Of a stretch of DNA of 64,000 nucleotides, positions 24,299-33,521 are shown piece after piece. The notes under the pieces are model-generated. The model saw only the letters and a program-made list of their open reading frames with translations. It did not search any database and was not told where the DNA came from. Each line of letters starts with the position of its first letter. The first letter of the stretch is position 1. The translations under genes were made by a program, and so were the position numbers. This DNA comes from Nocardioides sp. dk884 (GTDB lineage: Bacteria > Actinomycetota > Actinomycetes > Propionibacteriales > Nocardioidaceae): positions 186,001 to 250,000 of the forward strand of contig NZ_CP045649.1 of assembly GCF_009557055.1 (NCBI RefSeq), given 5' to 3'.

Positions 24299-25744
24299 GG
24301 CACCCTCTTCATCGACGGGAAGTGGCAGGCCGCCGACGGTGACCTGACCTTCGAGGTCACCGACCCCGCGACCGGCGAGGTCATCGGCACGGCCTCCGAC
24401 GCCGGCGCCGGCGAGACGGCCCGGGCGATCGCGGCCGCCTCCGACGCCCTGCCGAGCTGGAGCCAGGAGACGGCGTATCGGCGGGCCGAGGTGCTGTGGG
24501 CCGCGCACGACCTCATGGTGGAGCGCACCGAGGACCTAGCCCGGCTGATGACGCTGGAACAGGGGAAGCCGCTCAAGGCAGCGCGCAACGAGGTGAGGTA
24601 CGCCGCCGACTTCCTGGCGTGGTTCGCCGAGCAGGCGAAGCGGGTCTACGGCCAGACCATCCCGTCGAGCCGCAACGACCACCGGTTCATGGTGCTCAAG
24701 CAACCCGTCGGCGTGGTCGCCGCGATCACGCCGTGGAACTACCCCATGTCGATGATCACCCGGAAGCTCGCTCCTGCCGTCGCGGCCGGCTGCGCGATGG
24801 TGCTGAAGCCGGCCGAGCAGACGCCGTGGTGCGCGGCCGCCGTCTTCCAGGTGCTGGAGGACGCCGGCCTGCCTCGCGGCGTGGCCAACCTGGTCACCAC
24901 CAGCCGCCCGGCGGAGGTCGGGGACCGGCTGCTGGACGACGCGACCGTCCGCAAGCTCACCTTCAGCGGGTCGACGGAGGTCGGCAAGCTGCTCGCCGCC
25001 CGTGCGGCCGCGACCATGAAACGAGTCTCCCTCGAGCTCGGCGGGCACGCTCCGATGGTCGTCTTCGACGACGCGGACCCCGTGCACGCGGCCAAGGGCG
25101 CTTCGCTGGTGAAGTTCTTGAACACCGGCCAGGCGTGCATCAGCCCCAACCGGATCTACGTGCAACGCGGCATCGCCGAGAGGTTCACCGAGGCCCTGGT
25201 GGCCCGCACCTCCGCCCTCGTCGCGGGCAGGGGAGAAGAGCCGAAGGTCGGCATCGGCCCGCTCGTCGACCAGGCCGCCCTCGACAAGGTGCAGCGCCAG
25301 GTCGACGATGCCGTCGCGCGGGGAGCGCGGCTGCTCCACGGTGGTCATCGTCTGGTGGACGAGGGCCTCGACCGCGGGTTCTTCTTCGCGCCCACCGTGC
25401 TTGCCGACGTCGACGAGTCGATGGTCATCTACCACGAGGAGACCTTCGGACCCGTCGCTGCAGTGATCGAGTTCGACACCGAGGACGAGGTGATCGCGAA
25501 GGCGAACGACACGGAGTACGGCCTCGCGTCGTACATCTACACCCACGACCTGAGCCGGGCGGTGCGCGTCTCGGAGGCGCTCCGATTCGGCATCGTCGGG
25601 GTCAACGACATCAATCCCACGGGCGCACAAGCGCCCTTCGGTGGCACGGGCGTGAGCGGGCTGGGGCGTGAGGGTGGTGCCGAGGGCATCGATGAGTACC
25701 TCGACGTCAAGCTCGTCGGCCTCCTGCTCTCATCAGAAAAGTAA
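24239..25744 (+). CDS. Aldehyde dehydrogenase, succinate-semialdehyde type
   Basis: A 501-residue ALDH. It has the TPWNYPMSMITRK cofactor pocket, FSGSTEVGKLLA, the general base Glu in LELGGHAPMV, and nucleophile Cys300 in LNTGQACISPNR. Overall it resembles GabD-type semialdehyde dehydrogenases. The first 20 residues are a repeat (MPFDP-MPFAA-RPFDA-MSFDA) absent from typical relatives; the ALDH fold begins at TLFIDGKWQ, so the true start may be the ATG at 24239, 24254 or 24284, none with a clear ribosome site. It follows the DUF35-thiolase gene by 9 bp and is followed closely by the ferredoxin reductase. Confidence 0.92.
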   Translation: MPFDPMPFAARPFDAMSFDAGTLFIDGKWQAADGDLTFEVTDPATGEVIGTASDAGAGETARAIAAASDALPSWSQETAYRRAEVLWAAHDLMVERTEDLARLMTLEQGKPLKAARNEVRYAADFLAWFAEQAKRVYGQTIPSSRNDHRFMVLKQPVGVVAAITPWNYPMSMITRKLAPAVAAGCAMVLKPAEQTPWCAAAVFQVLEDAGLPRGVANLVTTSRPAEVGDRLLDDATVRKLTFSGSTEVGKLLAARAAATMKRVSLELGGHAPMVVFDDADPVHAAKGASLVKFLNTGQACISPNRIYVQRGIAERFTEALVARTSALVAGRGEEPKVGIGPLVDQAALDKVQRQVDDAVARGARLLHGGHRLVDEGLDRGFFFAPTVLADVDESMVIYHEETFGPVAAVIEFDTEDEVIAKANDTEYGLASYIYTHDLSRAVRVSEALRFGIVGVNDINPTGAQAPFGGTGVSGLGREGGAEGIDEYLDVKLVGLLLSSEK

Positions 25745-25754
25745 GGAAGAGACT

Positions 25755-26954
25755 GTGGCTCACATCGTTCCCAAGTCGATAGTCGTCATCGGTGCAGGCC
25801 TCGCGGGGTTTCGCGTCTGCGAGCAGCTGCGCACCCAGGGCTACACCGGCACGATCACCCTGGTGGGCAAGGAGGACGCGCTCCCCTACGACCGCCCGCC
25901 GCTCTCGAAGCAGGTCCTGACCGGCGCCTGGGAGCCCGAGCGGGCCAGCCTCTGCGACGCCCAAGCGATCAAGGAGCTGGACGTCGACCTCAGGCTCGGC
26001 GTGTCCTGCGTAGGTCTCGGTGTCTGGACGGCCCACCTCAGTGACGGCGCGGAGCTGCGCACCGACGCCACGATCATCGCGACCGGATCCGTGCCGTGCA
26101 CGATCCCCGGTCAGCCCGAGGGCGTCCTGACGCTCCGGACGCTCCAGGACTCCCTCGCGCTCAAGGACAGGCTGGTGCCCGGCTCCAGCCTGCTGATCGT
26201 GGGCGGCGGCTTCATCGCCGCCGAGGTGGCGACAGCGGCCCGTGCCGCCGGCGTGGACGTGACGGTCGTGGAGGCTGCCGCTCAGCCCTGCGTGCGCCAG
26301 CTCGGCGAGCGGGCCGGCGAGCTGGTCGGCCGGCTGTTCGAGGAAGCGGGTGTCGCCCTGCGCACGCGGACGCCGATCGCGGGCTTCGTCGACGCGACCA
26401 CCGTCGAGGTGGCGGGAGGGGAGAGGATCACCTCCGACAACGTCCTGGTCTCGGTGGGGTCGACGCCCGACGTCGCTTGGTTGCAGGGGACCGAGCTGCC
26501 CATCGGTGAGGGCATCCTCGCGGGCGGGACCGGCCGGGTGCCCCCGTTGCCGATGGTCTGGGCGCTCGGGGACTCGACGTCGTGGTGGGACCAGCCGCGA
26601 CGAGGCTACGCCCGCAACGAGCACTGGACGAGCGCGAGCGACCAGGCGCAGATGGTCGCGGCGGACATCCTGCTCAAGGACACACCCACCCTCGCGCCGC
26701 CGTACATCTGGTCCGACCAGTTCGGCATGAAGATCCAGGTGCTCGGTCGCCCGGACATCGCCGACGAGGTGGTGCAGCTCGAGGGGGACGGCCTCGAGGG
26801 TGGTCCGGTCAAGGGCGCCGTGCTCGGCTACCGCAGGGGTGGCCACCTCCTCGGCGTGGTCTCCTTCGGCGCTCCCGCGCGTTTCGCCGGCTACCGCGAC
26901 CAGGTCGTCGCGGGGACCAAGGCGATCACCACCGTGGCCGTGGAGATCGACTGA
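25755..26954 (+). CDS. NAD(P)H:ferredoxin reductase (FAD, rubredoxin/putidaredoxin reductase type)
   Basis: A 399-residue reductase. The FAD motif is VVIGAGLAGFRVCEQL, followed by YDRPPLSK, typical of putidaredoxin reductases. A second Rossmann motif, LLIVGGGFIAAEVA, binds NAD(P)H, and WALGD begins the FAD ribityl-binding segment. GTG 25755 has AAGGAAGA at a 4-base spacing. It should reduce the ferredoxin encoded at 19444 and so feed the P450s. It is the last gene before a strong terminator and completes a cluster of ferredoxin, two P450s, aldolase, ALDH and reductase. Confidence 0.93.
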   Translation: MAHIVPKSIVVIGAGLAGFRVCEQLRTQGYTGTITLVGKEDALPYDRPPLSKQVLTGAWEPERASLCDAQAIKELDVDLRLGVSCVGLGVWTAHLSDGAELRTDATIIATGSVPCTIPGQPEGVLTLRTLQDSLALKDRLVPGSSLLIVGGGFIAAEVATAARAAGVDVTVVEAAAQPCVRQLGERAGELVGRLFEEAGVALRTRTPIAGFVDATTVEVAGGERITSDNVLVSVGSTPDVAWLQGTELPIGEGILAGGTGRVPPLPMVWALGDSTSWWDQPRRGYARNEHWTSASDQAQMVAADILLKDTPTLAPPYIWSDQFGMKIQVLGRPDIADEVVQLEGDGLEGGPVKGAVLGYRRGGHLLGVVSFGAPARFAGYRDQVVAGTKAITTVAVEID

Positions 26955-26974
26955 CCGCACTCGCGCCACACGGA

Positions 26975-27020
26975 AACGCCACGGGCCGCCCGATCCTCGG
27001 ATCGGGCGGCCCGTGGCGTT
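26975..27020. terminator. Bidirectional hairpin terminator
   Basis: A perfect 22-bp inverted repeat with a 2-base loop, beginning AACGCCACGGGCCGCC, lies between the convergent ferredoxin reductase and GMC oxidoreductase genes. Confidence 0.85.
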
Positions 27021-27034
27021 GGAGGACCAGGACC

Positions 27035-28636
27035 TCAGCGGTCGGCGTCGATCATCTCCGCCGCGCGCCAGGCCATGGCCATCATCGGGGCGTTGAGGTT
27101 GCCCGCGACCATGCGCGGCAGGATCGAGACGTCCACGACGCGGAGCCTGTCGACCCCACGGACGCGACACTTCGCGTCGACCGGGTCCGTGTCCTCCGGG
27201 CCCATGACTACCGCGCCCGAGGCGTGGTAGCCCGCGCCTCCGAACATGCCCGCGTGGGCGAGGACGGCCTGGTCGCCCTGGATCAACGGCCCGGGAACAG
27301 TCTCGATCACGACCTCCTCGGCGATCGGCGACTGCTTGATGAGCTCGCGCATCTTGGCGAACATGCCGAGCGAGACCTCGCGGTCGTGGTCGGTGGCGAG
27401 GTAGTTGGCCCGGAGTTGTTGCGGCACGTCGGGGTTCGAGGACGTGATGTGGACAGAACCGAGGCTGTCCGGGCGCAGCGCGAAGCCGAGCATCTGGAAA
27501 CCGGGTCGCCGCTCGATGCCGTAACCCGTGAGGCCGACGCCCATGGACATCGGCGTGACCAGCACCTGCGCGTCCGGGCGCTCGGCCTCGGCCGTCGCCT
27601 TGAAGAACCACAGCATCTCGTAGGCGGGCGTCGCGATCGGGCCCTTCCGGGTGAACAGGTACTTGAAGCCCTGCCAGTTCTGGTGCTTGTTGTCGTAGAT
27701 CAGCTTGTTGTGCCCGAGGTCGCTCTTGATGCGGACCTGCATCGGGATGCAACGGTGCTCACGCAGACCGTTGCCGACGCCGGGGGAGTCGACGACGACG
27801 TCGACCCCGGCCTCCTTGAGCACCGTCGAGGGGCCGATGCCGGAGAGCTGCAGGAGCTTGGGCGAACCGAGGCTTCCCGCCGAGACGATCACCTCGCCGC
27901 GCCGGCTCGTGCGGAACTCGACGGGCGACCCGTCCGCCTTGCCCGTCACGCCGACGGCCGTGCCGTCCTCGATGAGGACCTTCGTGATCTCCACGCCGGT
28001 CCGGACCGTGAGGTTGGGGCGAGTCATCGCCGGCTTGAGGAAGGCCTTCGCGGCGCTCTGGCGCCGGCCCTTGCGGATGTTGCCGGGCGTGTAGCCGATC
28101 CGCTCGTCGTCGGAGGCGTTGACGTCCACGACGCGCTTGTGCCCCAGCTTGGTGGCCGAGTCCATGATCAGCGGCGACAGGTCGTCGTCGTAGGTGCGGA
28201 CGCCGACCTTCAGCGGACCTCCGGCGCCACGAGTGTCGCTGGCGCCGAGCTCGTGGTCCTCGATGGTCTTGTAGACACGGAGCATCTCGTCCCAGCCCCA
28301 GCCGGGGTTGCCCTGCTCCACGATGCCGTCGAAGTCGGCCTGGAAGCCGCGGTTGTAGACCATCCCGTTGATGGCGCTCGAGCCGCCGAGACCGCGGCCG
28401 CGGAACCACGTCTCCTGGATGCCGAACGGTTCGATCGGCTCGGTCTGGTTGTAGATGGCGTAGTTCGGGTCGCCCGCGGTCTTCGAGAAGCCCTTGGGCA
28501 CCTCTACCCAGAAGCTTTTGTTGTCACCGCCCAGCTCCAGCAGTAGGACGGTGGTTCGCTCGTCGGCGCTCAGCCTGTCGGCGAGCACGCAGCCGGCCGA
28601 GCCTGCTCCGACGATGATGTAGTCATACGACGCCAC
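27035..28636 (-). CDS. GMC-family FAD oxidoreductase (alcohol/choline dehydrogenase-like)
   Basis: A 533-residue GMC flavoenzyme. The FAD motif is YIIVGAGSAGCVLADRL, followed by the family loop FRGRGLGGSSAINGMVY (GMC signature 1). Signature 2 is GEVIVSAGSLGSPKLLQLSGIGP. The active-site His is in GAGYHASGAVVMG, and the second catalytic position lies in GNLNAPMMAMAWRAAEM. The family oxidises primary or cyclic alcohols to carbonyls. GTG 28636 follows GAGGAG. The promoter region (28637-28759) is AT-rich near CTATATATCTGACTG. The substrate is unknown; a hydroxylated pathway intermediate is plausible. Confidence 0.9.
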   Translation of the reverse strand: MASYDYIIVGAGSAGCVLADRLSADERTTVLLLELGGDNKSFWVEVPKGFSKTAGDPNYAIYNQTEPIEPFGIQETWFRGRGLGGSSAINGMVYNRGFQADFDGIVEQGNPGWGWDEMLRVYKTIEDHELGASDTRGAGGPLKVGVRTYDDDLSPLIMDSATKLGHKRVVDVNASDDERIGYTPGNIRKGRRQSAAKAFLKPAMTRPNLTVRTGVEITKVLIEDGTAVGVTGKADGSPVEFRTSRRGEVIVSAGSLGSPKLLQLSGIGPSTVLKEAGVDVVVDSPGVGNGLREHRCIPMQVRIKSDLGHNKLIYDNKHQNWQGFKYLFTRKGPIATPAYEMLWFFKATAEAERPDAQVLVTPMSMGVGLTGYGIERRPGFQMLGFALRPDSLGSVHITSSNPDVPQQLRANYLATDHDREVSLGMFAKMRELIKQSPIAEEVVIETVPGPLIQGDQAVLAHAGMFGGAGYHASGAVVMGPEDTDPVDAKCRVRGVDRLRVVDVSILPRMVAGNLNAPMMAMAWRAAEMIDADR

Positions 28637-28759
28637 GATGGCTCCTCTGAGATGTCGGGCCCGGTGAGGGGTGTGGTCATGGTAGGCCCCAACGGGCCAT
28701 TCAGGCTATATATCTGACTGTTTGTTGCTGTGACCTGCTGCGCCGCGCCGGAGCGCCGC

Positions 28760-29017
28760 TCATGCCTGGTCGGGGTCCCAGCGCTCCCGCAGGTGGGCGA
28801 GCTCGAGCTGGACCCGCCCGAAGCCGAGCGGGGGAGCGGACTCGACGGTGAACTTGGCGACCGGCTGACCGTGGGGGCCGTCGGCGATCTCGATGCCGAC
28901 GATGACGCCCTTGTGATAGCTGGCGTCGAAGCTGAAGCGGGGTGCGTAGACCACGCCGTCGCCGACCTGCCACCCGCCGGCGGGGCCGTCCTGGTCCGCC
29001 TCGTTGTTCGTGCTCAT
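28760..29017 (-). CDS. Small unknown protein (85 aa)
   Basis: A soluble protein with a disordered acidic N-terminus (STNNEADQDGPAGG) and a beta-rich core (WQVGDGVVYAPRFSFDASYH, then KGVIVGIEIADG). It ends with QLELAHLRERWDPDQA. The ATG at 29017 has AAGGAGC six bases upstream, so expression looks real. It has no cysteines or membrane segments and I recognise no family. It is on the same strand as the substrate-binding lipoprotein gene, 99 bp downstream of that gene's stop, and may be its last cotranscribed gene. Confidence 0.65.
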   Translation of the reverse strand: MSTNNEADQDGPAGGWQVGDGVVYAPRFSFDASYHKGVIVGIEIADGPHGQPVAKFTVESAPPLGFGRVQLELAHLRERWDPDQA

Positions 29018-29116
29018 CCAGTGCTCCTTCTGTGGTGCCCATGCCGTGACGCAGGCAGCGGCCCGGATGCGGCGTGCATCCGGGCCGCTGAACCCGGTGG
29101 TGCTTGGCTGCGGCGC

Positions 29117-30337
29117 CTAGATCTTGTCGCCGCAGATCGGCTCCTCGCTGACGGGGACGAACTCCTTGCCGGTGAGCTTCACGTAGTAGCTGCACTGCTG
29201 GTCGCCGGCCTCAGCGGAGCCGAAGTCACGCGGCAGCGGCAGCAGGCCCGAGCCATCCCAGGTGTTCGTCTCGCGCAGGGCGGCCATGATCTCCTCGCCG
29301 TTCGAGTCGCAGCCGGCCTCCTCGAGCCCGAAGATCAGCATGTCGGCGGCCAGGTAGCCCTGGTCCTCGGCGAAGCCGGCGATGCCGGAGTCGTTGCCGA
29401 TGGTCTTGAGGGCCGCGCTGCGCTTCTCGGTCGCCTCGTTGTGCAACTCCATCGGAGCCGAGGAGGTGGAGAACGAGACGTCCTGGCCTGCTTGGACCGA
29501 CGGCTCGGACTCGAGGAGCTGGGCGCTGTAGCCGATCGGGAGCTGGACGAGCTTCATCTCGTGCCCGGCCTGCTTGAGGCCGCCGATCACGCCGAACGCC
29601 GTCTCGGGGTTCAGGCTCGTGATGAGCGTGTCGACGCCCGCGTCGATCATGCCCTGGGTCACGGCCCCGACGTCGGTCGAGCCGTACGGGATCTTGAGGT
29701 TCTCGTAGGCGACTTCCAGGCCGGAGGCCTTGATGGAGCGGATCGTCGCCTCAGCCGAAGGTGCCGAGCTGGGGTTGTCGTAGGCGATGACGGCGGCCTT
29801 CGTGCCGCCGACCTTCTTCATGAGCTCGCCATAGGTCGTGTAGGTCACCTCGAAGTCGATCGGAGCGAAGTTCGCGAAGACGTTGTTGTCGGTGCTCATG
29901 TAGACCGGGGCGCCGTCGAAGCCGCCACCCAGGACCGGGATCTTCTTTGCTGCGGGGTCGGTGGTGAGGAACTGCGAGGCACCGTAGAACGCTGCGGTGC
30001 CCTGCAGGATGACGTCGACCTTGTCCTGCTGGACGAGCCGCTGCGCCATCCGCAGGGCGCCCTCGGGCGTGTTGGTGTCGTCGGCCTTGACCAGCTCGTA
30101 GCCGTCGAACCGGTCGGCGCACTCGCCGCCGTCCGCGACGTACTGCTTGATCCGGGCGTCCGCGGCGTCCGGAGTCACCTTGAAGGTCTCCGAGGACGGG
30201 CCGGTGAGGGAGGCGATGACGCCGACCTTCAGTGGGCCCGAATCGTTGCCTTCCGCCGTGCCGTCATCGCTTCCGCAGGCGGTCAGGGCAAGTGCCAGCG
30301 ACGCGGTGACACAAGCTGCTGCTGTTCTAGTGCGCAT
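29117..30337 (-). CDS. ABC transporter substrate-binding lipoprotein (branched-chain amino acid type)
   Basis: A 406-residue periplasmic-binding protein of the LivJ/K fold. The N-terminus is a lipoprotein signal: RTR, a hydrophobic stretch, then lipobox LTAC with lipidated Cys about residue 21. The mature part begins GPLKVGVIASLTGPS, the standard first strand. ATG 30337 has GAGGAAGAG upstream. It is transcribed away from the fused permease and ATPase genes; together they form one importer. In catabolic islands such HAAT systems often take up aromatic or alicyclic acids rather than amino acids; the ligand is not readable. Confidence 0.93.
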   Translation of the reverse strand: MRTRTAAACVTASLALALTACGSDDGTAEGNDSGPLKVGVIASLTGPSSETFKVTPDAADARIKQYVADGGECADRFDGYELVKADDTNTPEGALRMAQRLVQQDKVDVILQGTAAFYGASQFLTTDPAAKKIPVLGGGFDGAPVYMSTDNNVFANFAPIDFEVTYTTYGELMKKVGGTKAAVIAYDNPSSAPSAEATIRSIKASGLEVAYENLKIPYGSTDVGAVTQGMIDAGVDTLITSLNPETAFGVIGGLKQAGHEMKLVQLPIGYSAQLLESEPSVQAGQDVSFSTSSAPMELHNEATEKRSAALKTIGNDSGIAGFAEDQGYLAADMLIFGLEEAGCDSNGEEIMAALRETNTWDGSGLLPLPRDFGSAEAGDQQCSYYVKLTGKEFVPVSEEPICGDKI

Positions 30338-30651
30338 GTGCTCTTCCTCAGGGTTCTTGTCGAAGCGTCGAACTGGACTTGGCTCGACCCGAGGCTGATA
30401 GTGCACCACTGGTGTGATTGGCGTCACGTGTTTAGAACCACAAAATTATGACGGAGTGTCAAGGTCACCCAGTTCGATGAAATTGTGGCGCCCGCCACAT
30501 CAAAATGGGTCAACCCATTGACCTAGATGCACCGGATGCAGCACGCTGCGGCGATCAGGTGGCCGCACATCGACTGCTGCGCTTGCCGCCGAACTCGTTG
30601 TGATCGGGCATGCCGCCGGCACTGCCTGCACCGAAGTCAGATGGAGTTCAC
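30338..30651. promoter_or_regulatory. 314-bp divergent control region of the ABC importer
   Basis: This gene-free stretch separates the lipoprotein gene from the permease. It is AT-rich at 30430-30520 compared with its surroundings. It contains two dyads: TGTGGCG-CC-CGCCACA at 30484-30499 and AATGGGT-CA-ACCCATT at 30504-30519. The second overlaps a possible -35 TTGACC at 30518. A 12-base AGTTCGATGAAA at about 30471 recurs at about 39674. Longer ORFs through this region look non-coding. Confidence 0.6.
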
Positions 30652-32655
30652 GTGCTCTCGTACATCTTTGCCGGCTTGGCGACTGGCTCGATCTACGCCA
30701 TCGCAGCCAGCGCCCTGGTGATCACCTACGTAGCGTCCGGAGTGTTCAACCTGGCCTTCGCGGCTATGGCGTTCACCGTCGCGCGCTTCTACTACGAGCT
30801 GCACGTCGAGGCCGGATGGGGGATCCTTCCCTCCGCCCTGGTGTCGCTCGGGGTCTTCGCGCCGCTGTTGGGGACGCTCCTCTACGTCATCCTCTTCCGC
30901 TTCCTGCAGGGCCGGTCGACCATCGTGAAGCTGATGGCGACCCTCGGCCTGTCGGTCGCGCTGCCACCCCTCGTCGAGCTCGTCCTCGGGAAGCTCGCGG
31001 CGGTCACGGCCCCCGGCCTGGCGCCGGTGCCGCTCAAGGTCTTCAAGGTCTTCGGCGCCGTCGTGAACGCCGACCAGCTCGCGATGGTGCTGGGACTCGT
31101 CGTGGTCCTGGCGGTGGGTGTGGGCGTGCTCCGCTTCACCGACATCGGCCTGAAGGTCCGTGCACTGGTCGACTCGGGCGCGCTGACCAGCCTCAACGGC
31201 TCCAGCCCGACGCGGATCTCGATGGGGGTCTGGGCGGTCAGCACCACCCTCGCGGGCCTCACCGGCATCCTGATCGCGCCGACGTCAGGTCTCACCGCGG
31301 CCGGTATGACGCCGCTCATGGCGACCGCGTTCGCCGCCGTCGTCGCCGCTCGTCTCAAGAGCCTGCCGGTGGCGGTGGGCGTCGGCCTGCTCATCGGCCT
31401 CGCCGGCTCGGTGCCCCAGAAGTGGATCGACCCGAACGGCACGCTGGCGCAGTACCTGCTCCCGAGCGTTCCGTTCATCTTCATGCTGCTGGCGCTGCTC
31501 TACTTCGCGCTTCGAGGGCAGACCGGCGACCAGGCCGCCGGCGGCGCGCTCGACAAGGCGATCACCGTCGAGGGCGGTGACCCGAGCCTGGTCCCGAGCG
31601 CGGGGTTGAAGATCGGCCGCTACCCGATGCCGGTCGTGCTCTCTGTCGTGTTCATCGCCGTCGTCGCGATCCTGCCGCTGGTCTTCGACGTCTACTGGGC
31701 GGGCCTGACCGCGAGCGGCATCGTGCTGGCCATCGTCCTGCTCTCCTACACGCTGGTGACAGGTGAGGGCGGCATGCTCTGGCTGTGCCAGATCAGCTTC
31801 GCGGGCATCGGCGCGATCATGGTCGCGGAACTCTCGACCATGCACGGCTGGAACCCGCTCGTCGCGGCGATCCTCGGCCCGATCGCGATCGTGCCGATCG
31901 GCATCCTGATCGGTGTGCTCACGGTCCGCCTCGGTGAGCTCTACATCGCGCTGGTCACCCTGAGCGCCGGCATCCTCGCCCAGTCCCTCGTGGTCACCCA
32001 GGACCGTTGGTACAACTGGGGATCCGGGACGATGGTCAGCCGGCCCAGCTTCGCCGTGGACAACCAGGCCTTCACCTACCTCGCGCTCGGGGCGTTCTTG
32101 GTGCTGGCGTTCCTCATCATCAACCTGCGCCGCTCGACCGCCGGTCTGGCGCTCGGCGCCGTGCGCTGGAGCGAGAGCGGTGCGAAGACGATCGGGCTCT
32201 CGGTCGTGCAGTCGAAGGTGCTGGTGTCGGCGCTCGCGACGTACGTCGCGGCCCTCGGCGGCACGTTCATCGCGATGGACAAGCAGACCACCTTGCCCGA
32301 CTTCTTCCAGCCGTTCACCGGTCTGGTCTGGCTGGCGGTCCTGATGACGCTGGGCTCGCGCTCGGTGATGGCGGCCCTCGCCACCGGCCTCATGTACTAC
32401 ATGGTCCCGGCGCTGTTCCAGCAGTACCTGCCGACGGAGGTCGGCGAGATCCCGATCATCCTCTTCGGCCTCGGTGCGGTCGCGTTGGCCTCCCACCCCG
32501 AGGGCGCCTTCGCCCAGGGGGCGGGAAACCTGGCGAAGCGGCGAGCGAAGAAGTCCGAGAAGAGCGTGCCCACGTCGGCGCCCGCCGTCCCGCCCGGGGC
32601 CGCACCGACCGTCCAGCCGGGTTCTGCGCCGGCCACCGTGGGTGAGCGCGCATGA
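30652..32655 (+). CDS. ABC transporter permease, LivH-LivM fusion
   Basis: A 667-residue membrane protein joining both permeases of a branched-chain-type importer. Residues 1 to about 290 are LivH-like (starting LSYIFAGLATGSIYAIAASA), and about 340-620 are LivM-like (with ALGAVRWSESGAKTIGLSV, the family's cytoplasmic loop). A hydrophilic linker, ALRGQTGDQAAGGALDKAIT, joins them, and the last 50 residues are a Pro/Ala-rich cytoplasmic tail. GTG 30652 with GGAG at 5 bases is preferred to the ATG at 30610, which adds 14 polar residues. It overlaps the next ATPase gene by 4 bp. Confidence 0.92.
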   Translation: MLSYIFAGLATGSIYAIAASALVITYVASGVFNLAFAAMAFTVARFYYELHVEAGWGILPSALVSLGVFAPLLGTLLYVILFRFLQGRSTIVKLMATLGLSVALPPLVELVLGKLAAVTAPGLAPVPLKVFKVFGAVVNADQLAMVLGLVVVLAVGVGVLRFTDIGLKVRALVDSGALTSLNGSSPTRISMGVWAVSTTLAGLTGILIAPTSGLTAAGMTPLMATAFAAVVAARLKSLPVAVGVGLLIGLAGSVPQKWIDPNGTLAQYLLPSVPFIFMLLALLYFALRGQTGDQAAGGALDKAITVEGGDPSLVPSAGLKIGRYPMPVVLSVVFIAVVAILPLVFDVYWAGLTASGIVLAIVLLSYTLVTGEGGMLWLCQISFAGIGAIMVAELSTMHGWNPLVAAILGPIAIVPIGILIGVLTVRLGELYIALVTLSAGILAQSLVVTQDRWYNWGSGTMVSRPSFAVDNQAFTYLALGAFLVLAFLIINLRRSTAGLALGAVRWSESGAKTIGLSVVQSKVLVSALATYVAALGGTFIAMDKQTTLPDFFQPFTGLVWLAVLMTLGSRSVMAALATGLMYYMVPALFQQYLPTEVGEIPIILFGLGAVALASHPEGAFAQGAGNLAKRRAKKSEKSVPTSAPAVPPGAAPTVQPGSAPATVGERA

Positions 32656-33521
32656 GTGCGAAGGAGAACAGCGTGAGCAACCACCCGCGCATCGAGGCCA
32701 AGGGGGTGACCATGAAGTTCGGCGGCCTGGTCGCGCTGGCCGACGTCGACCTCGCGGTCCCCGCCGGTCAGATCGTCGGGCTGGTCGGCCCGAACGGCGC
32801 CGGCAAGAGCACGCTCTTCGGTGTGCTGTCCGGGCTGCTGAAGCCGACCGCCGGCACCGTCTTCATGGACGGTGAGGACGTCACCCACGCGACGCCGCAG
32901 TTGCGTGCACGCAGGGGCCTGGCCCGCACGTTCCAGCACCCGGAGCTCTTCGCGTCGCTCACGGTGCGTGAGCATCTCGCCCTCGGCTACCGGGCGCGGC
33001 ACAGCAAGAGCCGCATCTTCACCGATCTCGTCACCGGGCGCGGCCTCTTCCCCAAGGAGGACGCCGTCGAGAACGCGCGCGTCGACGCCCTTCTCGATGA
33101 GCTCAACCTGACCGAGATCCAGCACCGTCCCGTCATGGGGCTCCCGCTGGGCACGAGCCGGCTGGTGGAGATCGGTCGCGCCCTCGCGACCGATCCGAAG
33201 GTGATGCTGATGGACGAGCCCTCCTCCGGCCTCGACGTGGCCGAGACGGAGGACCTCGCCGCCACCATGCGCAGGGTCGTGGCGGAGCACGGCGTCTCGC
33301 TGCTTTTCGTCGAGCACGATGTGCCACTGGTCCTGGGCCTGTGCGACTTCGTCTACGTGGTCGACTTCGGGGTGAAGATCGCGGAGGGCGACCCCGACCA
33401 GATCCGCAGCGACCCCGCCGTCCGCGCGGCGTACCTCGGCGAGGAGAGCCCGGCGATCGAGGTCTACGAGAGCGAAGCCGATGCTTCGCTGGCATCGACG
33501 AGTGCAGGAGACCTGGCATGA
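32652..33521 (+). CDS. ABC transporter ATP-binding protein, LivG-like
   Basis: A 289-residue ATPase. Walker A is GPNGAGKST, Walker B is VMLMDEPSSGLD, and the switch His is in FVEHDV. The signature region reads LPLGTSRLVEIGRALA instead of the usual LSGGQ-like form, a variant known in LivG-type subunits of actinobacteria. The insertion ALGYRARHSKSRIFTDLVTG is typical of LivG. It overlaps the permease and the next ATPase by ATGA each, indicating a tightly coupled operon. Confidence 0.93.
   Translation: MSAKENSVSNHPRIEAKGVTMKFGGLVALADVDLAVPAGQIVGLVGPNGAGKSTLFGVLSGLLKPTAGTVFMDGEDVTHATPQLRARRGLARTFQHPELFASLTVREHLALGYRARHSKSRIFTDLVTGRGLFPKEDAVENARVDALLDELNLTEIQHRPVMGLPLGTSRLVEIGRALATDPKVMLMDEPSSGLDVAETEDLAATMRRVVAEHGVSLLFVEHDVPLVLGLCDFVYVVDFGVKIAEGDPDQIRSDPAVRAAYLGEESPAIEVYESEADASLASTSAGDLA

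Noticed and set aside
25707..27752. A 681-residue minus-strand frame spanning the ferredoxin reductase and the GMC gene end
   Set aside because: It runs antisense to one verified gene and out of frame through another and crosses a terminator hairpin; no domain is recognisable.
30527..30721. Small ORF ahead of the permease
   Set aside because: It is Cys- and Arg-rich without any family features, overlaps the permease start in another frame, and lies in the control region.
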